Shown piece after piece: positions 7,923 to 14,356 of a stretch of DNA of 26,792 nucleotides. The notes under the pieces were generated by a model. It saw only the letters and a program-made list of their open reading frames with translations. It did no database searches and was not told the DNA's origin. Source of the DNA: Actinomycetes bacterium (lineage in GTDB: Bacteria > Actinomycetota > Acidimicrobiia > Acidimicrobiales > CADCSY01); assembly GCA_025464025.1 (NCBI GenBank), contig JAODBP010000087.1, positions 1 to 26,792 on the forward strand, read 5' to 3'. The position numbers and the translations under genes are program-made. Position 1 is the first letter of the stretch. The number at the start of each line of letters is the position of its first letter.

Positions 7923-8677
7923 CGGCCGGCGAGCCACGGGGCGATCTCGTCGGCCAGCAGCTCGGCCACGCCCAGGTGTCCGGCCGAGGTCAGGTGCAGG
8001 CCGTCGGGCAGGCCCTCGACCTCGCCCAGCTTCGCCGACACCTGCGACACCGGCACCAGCCGCACGTCGGGGTCGTGGAGCGCGTCGACGGTGTCGGCGA
8101 GCACCTGCTGCACGATGGCGTGGCGCCGCTCGATGGCCGGGAAGAAATGCCGGAGCCGGTCGCCCGGGGCGTGCACGTCGTTGACCAGCACGAGCATCTG
8201 CTCCTTGCGGGCCACCTCGATGACCCGGCGCAGCTCGGCGCCCAGCCGCTGGGGCGGGAGCCGCCACGTGCGGGTGCCGACCTTGCCCGACGACCACCGC
8301 TGGAGCTCGCGCACAGGCGGCCACAACTTGGGCACGACCCGGCGCTTGTAGAGGGCGACCGGCCCCTTGCCCCCGACCGTCTCGGTCGTGAGGTGCCGGT
8401 TGAGCCAGGTCGGCACCACGTTCGGCTGCATCTCGATCACGCCGTAGTTCACGACCAGCACGTCGGGCGACCACGGGATCACCTGCTGCTGGAACCGGCG
8501 CCACCCGTCGGGCAGCACGTCGAACAGGCGCGACTCGTTGCGCACCTCCACGTCGAGGCCGCGCTCATCGAGCAGGCGCTGGAGCCGCTCCGGGAACGTG
8601 CCCTCCTCCCGCGTCGGGCGGGGCGGCACGATCAGGATCGGCACCGAGTTGCCGAGGACGGCAACGCGATGCGTCAC
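7919..8677 (-). CDS. SGNH/GDSL-type hydrolase, GNSV variant (copy 1)
   Basis: A 252-residue paralog of the following gene. Block I is VLGNSVPIL with Ser11, and block V is DGLHLTSAGH with Asp225 and His228. VRNESRLFDVL, VVNYGVIEMQP, GTRTWRLPPQR and DPDVRLVPVS line up with equivalents in the neighbour, so the two arose by tandem duplication. It has no signal peptide or membrane segment. The family is made of serine esterases and acyltransferases, and the setting among glycosyltransferases points to glycan O-acyl editing; that role is inferred. The GTG start overlaps the upstream glycosyltransferase stop as GTGA. No Shine-Dalgarno is seen, fitting translation by coupling. Confidence 0.82.
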   Translation of the reverse strand: MTHRVAVLGNSVPILIVPPRPTREEGTFPERLQRLLDERGLDVEVRNESRLFDVLPDGWRRFQQQVIPWSPDVLVVNYGVIEMQPNVVPTWLNRHLTTETVGGKGPVALYKRRVVPKLWPPVRELQRWSSGKVGTRTWRLPPQRLGAELRRVIEVARKEQMLVLVNDVHAPGDRLRHFFPAIERRHAIVQQVLADTVDALHDPDVRLVPVSQVSAKLGEVEGLPDGLHLTSAGHLGVAELLADEIAPWLAGR

Positions 8678-9579
8678 AGGAGGACCGTCCGGTGCCGCAC
8701 CGAGCCGTAGGCCATGACGCCGACCTCGACCACGTCGGCGGCGGCGAGCTGCACGCCGTCGGCCACGCCCGCCTCCCGCACCCGGCGGGCCAGGAGCGGG
8801 GCGACGAGGGCGAGGGCCCGCCGATCGAACGGGGCGAGGAGGAGGCCCAGCCCGGCGAGGGCCGCCGTCGGGTGCGAGCGCTTCCAGAACACCTTGCGGT
8901 GGGCCAGCTTCCGGAGCTGCGGGTGGCGCTGGAGCACGAGGGCGAGCGTGTGCCAGCGGGGGAGCGAGCGCACGTGGTCGGCGAACGACGCCGACCGCAC
9001 GGCGTGCCAGACGAGCGCCTCGGGCGCCCACACCGCCGTCCCGCCCGACTCGAGCACCCGCCAGGCCAGGTCGGTGTCCTCGCCGCCGGCGAACGCGTCG
9101 TCGTAGCCACCGACCCGTCCGAGCGCGGAGCGCCGGTAGACGAGGTTGGCGTTCGGATACAGCTCGCTCGGCCCGTGCACCTCGATGGTGCGGGAGAACA
9201 GGCCGGCCTGCGCCCCGTCGTCGGGGTGGGCCTCGACCCGACCCTGCACGAGGTCGACGCCGTCGTCGAGCGCGTCGAGCGCCGCCTTCAGCCAGCCCGG
9301 GGCCGGCTCGCAGTCGTCGTCGACGAAGGCGATGACCGGCGCGCCGGCCGTCCGCCAGCCGGCGTTGCGCTTGGCCGCCGCGCCCCGCTCGGCGATCTGC
9401 ACCGGGCGGAGGGGCAGTCGGTCGGTCCACGTCTGGAGCAGGGCGGTCACGCCCGGGTCGCCGTCGTGGACGACGAGCACCTCGAACGTCACGCCGTCCT
9501 GGGCGGCCAGGCCGCGCAGGCACCGGTCGAGCAGGGCGACCCGGTCGACCGTCGGCACCACGACCGAGACTGCCGTCAT
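8674..9579 (-). CDS. Glycosyltransferase family 2 with C-terminal GSVR tail
   Basis: A 301-residue GT-A enzyme. MTAVSVVVPTVDR is the opening strand, KRNAGWRTAGAPVIAFVDDDCEP carries the metal-binding Asp 87-89 and the R-N-x-G motif, and GGEDTDLAWRV is the ED motif of the acceptor/catalytic region. The C-terminus is moderately hydrophobic (LAGLGLLLAPF and onward) and ends GSVRHRTVLL, a tail shared with two other family-2 enzymes in the window. Likely an inverting rhamnosyl- or similar transferase, but no sugar can be assigned. The ATG overlaps the acyltransferase stop and its own stop overlaps the SGNH start, so it sits inside a tightly coupled operon. Confidence 0.9.
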   Translation of the reverse strand: MTAVSVVVPTVDRVALLDRCLRGLAAQDGVTFEVLVVHDGDPGVTALLQTWTDRLPLRPVQIAERGAAAKRNAGWRTAGAPVIAFVDDDCEPAPGWLKAALDALDDGVDLVQGRVEAHPDDGAQAGLFSRTIEVHGPSELYPNANLVYRRSALGRVGGYDDAFAGGEDTDLAWRVLESGGTAVWAPEALVWHAVRSASFADHVRSLPRWHTLALVLQRHPQLRKLAHRKVFWKRSHPTAALAGLGLLLAPFDRRALALVAPLLARRVREAGVADGVQLAAADVVEVGVMAYGSVRHRTVLL

Positions 9580-10253
9580 GCCGTCCGCCGCCACGGCAGG
9601 TCGAGCGGGCGGTGGTGCATGGCGGGCACGCCGCTGGCCAGGTGGCCCGACGGCACGTCCTTGTGCACCACCGAGTTGGCGCCGACGATGGCGTGGCTGC
9701 CGATCGTCACCCCCGAGGTGACCGTCACCTTGGGGCACAGCCAGGTGTTGGCACCGATGTGGATGGGTGCGGTGCGGACGTTGTCGTAGAACCACTCGTC
9801 GGGCTCGGTGAAGTAGTGGGACGAGTCGGCCAGCGTGACCTGCTCGGCACATCCGGCGAGGGGCTCGAGAACGATGGACTCGGCGCAGTGGATCGTGCAG
9901 CCGTAGCCGAACACCGAGCTCTCGCCCATCTCCAGCCGGCCGGCGACGTTCAGGGTGCTGTCCTTGCGGACCTGCACCCTCGGTCCGAGGAGGATCGCTC
10001 CGCCCCGGAGGATCAGGTGGACGCGGTCACCGATCACGGTCCCGGTGCCGACGCGGAGGACGTTGCGGGTGTCGGGATCGATCTCGACCCTGAGGCCCCG
10101 CCCGAGCCGGACGTCGGGCGCGATGTCGACCTCGAGGGTGGCGTGGAGCCAGGTGGCCAGCAGCCGCAGGCGCACGAGCAGCACGGCCCGGCGGAGCTGC
10201 CAGACGTACCGCCGCGGGTCGAGCTCGCGCAGCTTCCAGTAGGCGGCTCTCAC
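9576..10253 (-). CDS. Left-handed beta-helix acyltransferase (hexapeptide repeat)
   Basis: The 225-residue protein has an N-terminal helical part of about 40 residues (WKLRELDPRRYVWQLRRAVL). Then come imperfect hexapeptide turns from VDIAPDVRLGRGLRVEI to VTSGVTIGSHAIVGANSVV, including IGDRVHLILRG, MGESSVFGYGCTIHCAES and IHIGANTWLCPKVTVTSG. The final VVHKDVPSGHLASGVPA is the classical closing turn of serine and sugar O-acetyltransferases. His146 in DSSHYF is a candidate catalytic base. It would move an acetyl or other acyl group from acyl-CoA to a sugar hydroxyl. Its partners are probably the two SGNH proteins in the same operon. GTG start overlaps the upstream glycosyltransferase stop (GTGA). 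Confidence 0.87.
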   Translation of the reverse strand: MRAAYWKLRELDPRRYVWQLRRAVLLVRLRLLATWLHATLEVDIAPDVRLGRGLRVEIDPDTRNVLRVGTGTVIGDRVHLILRGGAILLGPRVQVRKDSTLNVAGRLEMGESSVFGYGCTIHCAESIVLEPLAGCAEQVTLADSSHYFTEPDEWFYDNVRTAPIHIGANTWLCPKVTVTSGVTIGSHAIVGANSVVHKDVPSGHLASGVPAMHHRPLDLPWRRTA

Positions 10254-11167
10254 AGGATGATCCTCCGGTGGCGGACCGAGCCCTTGGCGAGCCCGGCGAA
10301 GACGGCGGCGTCGAACGCGGCGGCACCGGCCGCGTCGAGGAGGTCCTGGCGGTGGCGACCCTTGGGCCGGCGCAGCCAGAGGTAGGGCAGAGCGAGCAGG
10401 AGCAGGGGTCGCCACCGCAGGCCGAGGGTGGCGACGACGAGGGCGGTGAACGCCGCGCTCCTCGGCCGCAGGAAGAACCGGTGCCACAGCAGCTCGCCCC
10501 GCAGCTCGGGGAAGCGCCGGACGAGGGCGTTCACGTTGGAGTACCCGAGGGCCCGGCGCAGGTGCCAGCCCAGGCCGGGGTGGGTCACCACGTGGCGCAC
10601 GACGGCAGCCTCGGCGTACGTCGGCTGCCAGCCGTCGCGCAGGACGGCCCAGCCGGCTGCCGTGTCCTCGCCGAAGAAGCCGACCGCTTCGTCGAACCCG
10701 CCGGCCGCCCGCAGCGCGTCGGTCCGGTAGAAGAGGTTGCACGCCTCGTACCGCCCGGTGAGCTCGCGCAGCTCCTGGGTGGCCGACCAGCGGCCCCGCT
10801 CGGCGCCGGCCTCGGGGAGCGTCTGGCCCTGCACCACGCCCACCCGGTCGGTGAAGGCGTCGAGCCCGGCCTTGAGCCAGCCCGGCTCGGGCACGCAGTC
10901 GGAGTCGGTGAAGGCGACGAACGGCGCCCGGGCCGCGGCCACCGCGGCGTTGCGCACGGCGCCCAGCGAGCCGGGGTGCTCGAGCACCCGCACGCGCTCG
11001 TCGGGGCAGGAGCGGAGCAGCTCGAGCGTGCCGTCGGTCGACCCGTTGTCGACCACGACCACCTCGAAGCGCCCGTCCTGCTCGAGGATGCCGTCGAGGC
11101 ACGCCGCCATGAGGTCGCGGCGGTCCTTGACCGCCACGGCCACGGTCACCTCAGGCTGCTCCTCCAT
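10250..11167 (-). CDS. Glycosyltransferase family 2 with C-terminal GSVR tail
   Basis: The 305-residue protein starts MEEQPEVTVAVAVKDRRDLM. It has VVVVDNGSTDGTLELL, the R-N-x-x motif in GAVRNAAV, the acidic motif FVAFTDSDCVPEPGWL (TDSD 87-90) and GFFGEDTAAGW as ED motif. The C-terminal third holds hydrophobic stretches (FTALVVATLGLRW, PLLLLALPYLWL), suggesting membrane association, and ends GSVRHRRIIL. The ATG at 11167 has GGAG seven bases upstream and overlaps the preceding glycosyltransferase by 17 bp, so this start is well supported. TDSDCVPEPGWL is shared word for word with the rightward enzyme at 12241, so the two are close paralogs. The sugar is unknown. Confidence 0.9.
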   Translation of the reverse strand: MEEQPEVTVAVAVKDRRDLMAACLDGILEQDGRFEVVVVDNGSTDGTLELLRSCPDERVRVLEHPGSLGAVRNAAVAAARAPFVAFTDSDCVPEPGWLKAGLDAFTDRVGVVQGQTLPEAGAERGRWSATQELRELTGRYEACNLFYRTDALRAAGGFDEAVGFFGEDTAAGWAVLRDGWQPTYAEAAVVRHVVTHPGLGWHLRRALGYSNVNALVRRFPELRGELLWHRFFLRPRSAAFTALVVATLGLRWRPLLLLALPYLWLRRPKGRHRQDLLDAAGAAAFDAAVFAGLAKGSVRHRRIIL

Positions 11168-12227
11168 AGATCGTCTCCATCCGCGGCACGATCGACGTGC
11201 GCCAGTCCCAGGCCATCGCCGCGTCGCGACAGATGGCCGTGGTGGAGGGATTCGCCGCCAGGGCCACCGCTTCCTCGCAGGCCCGGGCCAGGTCGACGGC
11301 GGTCGCCGGGCACAGGGCGCCCACCTCGGGCCGCACGATCTCTCGCGGACCACCCTCGTCGAGGGCCACGATCGGGGTGCCGCAGGCCAGCGATTCGACC
11401 AGCACGAGCCCGAACGCCTCGGCGTGGGCGGGCAGGACGGTCACCCAGGCCCGGCCGTAGAGGCCGATCAGTGCCTCGGGATCGACGCTGCCGAGCAGGG
11501 TCGTGGCCGCCTGGGCCTCCGGGGGCGCGGCGGCGAGCGCGGCGGTCTGGTCGCCCGGCCCGGCCACCCAGAGGTCGACGTCGACACCCCGGTGCCGGAG
11601 CTCGGCCACCGCCTCCAGCAGGAGGGGCAGGTTCTTTCGGGACTCCGACGCGTCCGACGCGAACAGCAGCGTGGGCCGGGCCTCCCTGGTGCCGGGCTGG
11701 AAGCGGTCGACGTCGACCCCGCCGGAGAGGACGTCGGGCGTCCGGCCGTAGCCCTCGCGCAGGAACGCTCCGGCCGCCTCCGACACGCACACGTAGCGGT
11801 CGACGTGGCGCACCAGGCGCTGGAACACCCCGTGGTCGGGGCGCCGCTCCCGCGACGCCCGGTTCGGGAAGCCGTGGTCGGTGAACACCGAGCGAATGCC
11901 GCGGACCCGGCTCAGCTCGGCGGCGGCCAGGCCGTCGGCCGTGCCCATGGCGTGCCAGACGTCGATCCGGGCCGCGGCGAGCGAGGCCAGCGACTGGAGC
12001 CCGAACGCCGCCTCGTCGGCCTGGGCGCCCATCCGGGGCAGGTGGTGGCGGCGGAACCGGCGCACGGGGACGCCCCGCACCTCACCGCCGCCGGCGCTGA
12101 TCCCGGTGGTCAGGATGCGAACGTCGTGGCCGGCGAGGGCCAGGGCACCGGCGAGCTCGTGCAGGTAGCGCTCGCCGCCCCGGCGAACCTCGGGCCATGC
12201 GTACACGGAGGTCAGGGCGATCCGCAG
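11151..12227 (-). CDS. Glycosyltransferase family 4 (start codon uncertain, possibly CTG)
   Basis: A GT-B enzyme of about 358 residues. From the proposed start it reads LRIALTSVYAWPEVRRGGER, with the first beta strand and glycine loop of family 4. Later come IDVWHAMGTADGLAAAEL, VFTDHGFPN, the hinge LSGGVDVDRFQPG, LLFASDASESRKNLPLLLEAV and the E-x7-E motif EAFGLVLVE followed by SLACGTPIVALDEGG. The start is a problem. No ATG or GTG precedes the first strand within reach of the divergent gene, CTG 12227 would give a complete fold, and GTG 12206 would cut into the first strand. No Shine-Dalgarno is seen. It is the first gene of the six-gene leftward operon. A role in capping or initiating the glycan is possible but unproven. 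Confidence 0.85.
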   Translation of the reverse strand: MRIALTSVYAWPEVRRGGERYLHELAGALALAGHDVRILTTGISAGGGEVRGVPVRRFRRHHLPRMGAQADEAAFGLQSLASLAAARIDVWHAMGTADGLAAAELSRVRGIRSVFTDHGFPNRASRERRPDHGVFQRLVRHVDRYVCVSEAAGAFLREGYGRTPDVLSGGVDVDRFQPGTREARPTLLFASDASESRKNLPLLLEAVAELRHRGVDVDLWVAGPGDQTAALAAAPPEAQAATTLLGSVDPEALIGLYGRAWVTVLPAHAEAFGLVLVESLACGTPIVALDEGGPREIVRPEVGALCPATAVDLARACEEAVALAANPSTTAICRDAAMAWDWRTSIVPRMETIYGGAA

Positions 12228-12231
12228 GGAG
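12226..12231 (+). promoter_or_regulatory. Shine-Dalgarno for GTG 12241
   Basis: AGGGAG lies nine bases before GTG 12241 and decides that start. The same bases are the first codons of the divergent leftward glycosyltransferase if it starts at CTG 12227. Confidence 0.55.
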
Positions 12232-12240
12232 CGGACGGTA

Positions 12241-13191
12241 GTGCCGCGCGCGTCCGTGGTGGTCCCCGTGCGCGACCGGCGGACCCTGGTGGCCGAGCTG
12301 CTCGACGCCCTGGAGGCCCAGACGTTCACCGACGTCGAGGTCATCGTCGTCGACGATGGCTCGACCGACGGCTCGGCCGAGGTGGCCGAGGCCCGGGGCG
12401 TGCACGTCATCCGGGGTGACGGCCGGGGCGCGGTGGCCGCCCGCCAGCTCGGCGTGAAGGCGGCCACCGGCGACGTGCTGGCATTCACCGACAGCGATTG
12501 CGTCCCCGAGCCGGGCTGGCTCGAGGCCGGGGTGCGGTCCATCGACGACGGAGCCGACGTGGTCCAGGGCCACACCCGCTCGGCCCGCCGGCGCGGCCTG
12601 CTCGAGCGCAGCCTCTGGGTCGAGGACGACGGGCTCTACGAGACGTGCAACGTCTTCTACCGGCGCGCCGCCTTCGACGCCGTGGGCGGGTTCGACGACG
12701 ACGCGGCCGATCGGCTCGGCTTCCGGCCCGACGAGCGGGCGCGGGGCCTCGGCTTCGGCGAGGACACGCTGCTGGGGTGGCGGGTCCGCCGCCAGGGCCG
12801 GGCCGTCTACGCGCCGGATGCCGTGGTGGCCCACGCCGTGTTCCCGCCCGACGTGCGCGACCAGCTCAGCCGCACGGTGCAGGCCGCCGCCTTCCCGGCC
12901 CTGGTGCGGGAGGTGCCGGAGCTGCGGGGTGCGTTCCTGCGCCACGGCGTGCTCCTGGGCGGCCTGCGGGTGCCGCTGTACCTGGCGTTGCTCTTGGCCG
13001 TCATCGCTCGGCCTCGCCTGGCGGTCGGTGCGTTGGCGTGGTGGGCGGTGTCGCACTGGCGGCATGCCCGGCAGCTGGAGCCGTCGCGGCGGCGATGCTT
13101 GAAGGCGCTGCCGGTGCTGCTGGCGACGGATGCCCTGACGGGTGCGGCGCTGGTGGTGGGGAGCGTGCGGGCTCGGTCGGTGGTGCTCTAG
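12241..13191 (+). CDS. Glycosyltransferase family 2 with C-terminal GSVR tail
   Basis: This 316-residue GT-A enzyme begins VPRASVVVPVRDRRTLV. It has VIVVDDGSTDGSAEV, AARQLGVKAATGDVLAF, TDSD (83-86) followed by CVPEPGWL, and GFGEDTLLGWRVR as ED motif. A region after about residue 235 is hydrophobic (LRVPLYLALLLAVIA, LAVGALAWWAV) and may sit at the membrane. The protein ends GSVRARSVVL. AGGGAG nine bases before the GTG supports the start. It is transcribed rightward and alone; its start is 13 bp from the likely start of the divergent family-4 gene. It is a close paralog of the enzyme at 10250-11167. Substrate unknown. Confidence 0.9.
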   Translation: MPRASVVVPVRDRRTLVAELLDALEAQTFTDVEVIVVDDGSTDGSAEVAEARGVHVIRGDGRGAVAARQLGVKAATGDVLAFTDSDCVPEPGWLEAGVRSIDDGADVVQGHTRSARRRGLLERSLWVEDDGLYETCNVFYRRAAFDAVGGFDDDAADRLGFRPDERARGLGFGEDTLLGWRVRRQGRAVYAPDAVVAHAVFPPDVRDQLSRTVQAAAFPALVREVPELRGAFLRHGVLLGGLRVPLYLALLLAVIARPRLAVGALAWWAVSHWRHARQLEPSRRRCLKALPVLLATDALTGAALVVGSVRARSVVL

Positions 13192-13408
13192 CTCGAGCAC
13201 CCCGCCGCCCGTAGGGGCGCCTGCGGCGCGTGCCGAGATGGCTTCGCGTGCGGCGTCCTTCGGCCGCGAGATCGAGCCTTCGGCCGCCTGACCCAGTTGC
13301 GGCCCCGGCCGCCGTCCGCACGGCGTTCTCGGGGCTCCAACCTGGCCGGGATCGACGGCGGCTTCGGGGCCGAACTGGGCCAGGCCGCCTCTCGGCGCTG
13401 TTCCTTCT
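13192..13408. other. 217 bp intergenic region with GC-rich repeats
   Basis: No gene is supported here between two convergent genes. It holds an 11 bp direct repeat CCTTCGGCCGC (13257-13267 and 13277-13287) and a long imperfect inverted repeat annotated separately. The T-run expected of a simple Rho-independent terminator is missing. Confidence 0.6.
13282..13389. repeat. Long imperfect inverted repeat between convergent genes
   Basis: The arm at 13282-13313 (32 nt) and the reverse complement of the arm at 13357-13389 (33 nt) match at nearly every position, with a few substitutions and one indel; both contain CCCAGTT and GGCCCCG. They enclose 43 bp. A transcript from either side could fold into a long stem. 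A shared terminator or a remnant of a small repeat element are both possible. Confidence 0.6.
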
Positions 13409-14230
13409 TCAGAGCACCCCGGCGAACAGCGCGATGTCGTCGACGTCGATCGTGGTGTCGTTCGGCGCGACGCCGGCGCCGCCGTAGTAGAAGTCGAACC
13501 ACGCCGCCCCGACGTGCAGCAGCGGCGTGAGCCGGAACAGCAGGTCGTCGCGGGCGAAGACGGGCCGGCCGTCGACCGAGGCACGGAGGACGCCGTCGGA
13601 CCGGCCCGGGGTGTTCATGGCGATCGAGACCTGCACCGTGTACCAGCGGCCGGGCTGGAAGGTCGGCGTGCTCCACCGCATGCCCGTGCCGTAGGCGAGG
13701 AGGATCGGGTTGACGTCGTAGACGTAGAACCCCGGCACGCCGGTGTCCTGGACGTCGACGCGGGCGCTGTAGCCGCGCACGCCGTCGGCGCCGGCGCCGC
13801 CACAGCCGGCGAGGCAGACGCCCTGCGGGTCGAGGAGCGGCGCGCCGAACCCGGGGAGCTTGATGTTGTGCGACGACTTCGACGGGTCCCAGCCGGCGCC
13901 GAAGCGGATCCGGTAGCGGAGGGTCACGGCGTCGTGCTCGCCGGTGTACTTGAAGAACGAGGTGCCGTCGTGGGCGCCCTTGGCGATCGAGACCCGGAGG
14001 AACCGGTTGGCGCCCTCGGTGGCGACGGTCGAGTGCCACGGGTTGCCCGCCCGCCCCCAGCTCTGGAACCACGTGGGGCTGGTGAACGACTCGGCGAACG
14101 CCGGGGCCGGGGTCACGGGGGTGGCCGGCGGGGTGGGCGTGGCGCCGTCGGCGACGGCGGCGCCGGTGGCCAGAGCGGCGAAGGCCAGGATGCCCGCGAG
14201 CGCGGACCGGAAGGGGGGGATTCGCATCAT
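13409..14230 (-). CDS. Secreted polysaccharide lyase family 14-like protein
   Basis: The 273-residue product opens MMRIPPFRSALAGILAFAAL, a signal peptide ending near ATGAAVADG, then a Pro/Thr linker (TPTPPATPVTPAP). The rest resembles the jelly-roll domain of polysaccharide lyase family 14. It has LRYRIRFGAGWDPSKSSHNI followed by KLPGFG, GCGGAGADGVRGYSARV, then NPILLAYGTGMRW, FQPGRWYTVQVSIAMNTPGR followed by SDG, WFDFYYGGAG and DTTIDVDDIALF at the end. Family 14-type enzymes cleave uronic acid-containing glycans; the active residues could not be mapped, so catalysis is not claimed. ATG 14230 gives the best signal peptide, and GTG 14263 is an alternative adding 11 residues. It ends the polysaccharide locus and could trim the exported polymer. 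Confidence 0.7.
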   Translation of the reverse strand: MMRIPPFRSALAGILAFAALATGAAVADGATPTPPATPVTPAPAFAESFTSPTWFQSWGRAGNPWHSTVATEGANRFLRVSIAKGAHDGTSFFKYTGEHDAVTLRYRIRFGAGWDPSKSSHNIKLPGFGAPLLDPQGVCLAGCGGAGADGVRGYSARVDVQDTGVPGFYVYDVNPILLAYGTGMRWSTPTFQPGRWYTVQVSIAMNTPGRSDGVLRASVDGRPVFARDDLLFRLTPLLHVGAAWFDFYYGGAGVAPNDTTIDVDDIALFAGVL

Positions 14231-14344
14231 CAGGGGGAGGTATCGGCCGGCACCGATCGGCACTGAATGCCCGATTCGCCGGAATTCCTAGCGCACACGG
14301 TGAGACGTCGGCCACTTGGGCACGGCGTTCGCCGCCGACCGTGG

Positions 14345-14350
14345 CACCAT
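14345..14350 (+). promoter_or_regulatory. Extended -10 for purF, leaderless arrangement
   Basis: CACCAT keeps the A2 and T6 of the TANNNT -10 element, and its last base is 7 nt before GTG 14357. That places the transcription start on the GTG. Confidence 0.4.
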
Positions 14351-14356
14351 GGGTGG

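Noticed and set aside
7919..9523. Fusion of glycosyltransferase and SGNH hydrolase in one frame
   Set aside because: The upstream part is an out-of-frame shadow of the glycosyltransferase; the glycosyltransferase has its own stop at 8674 overlapping GTG 8677.
14267..14356. 30-residue N-terminal extension of PurF
   Set aside because: It is Arg/His-rich with no match to PurF and lies upstream of the -10-like element that points to GTG 14357.
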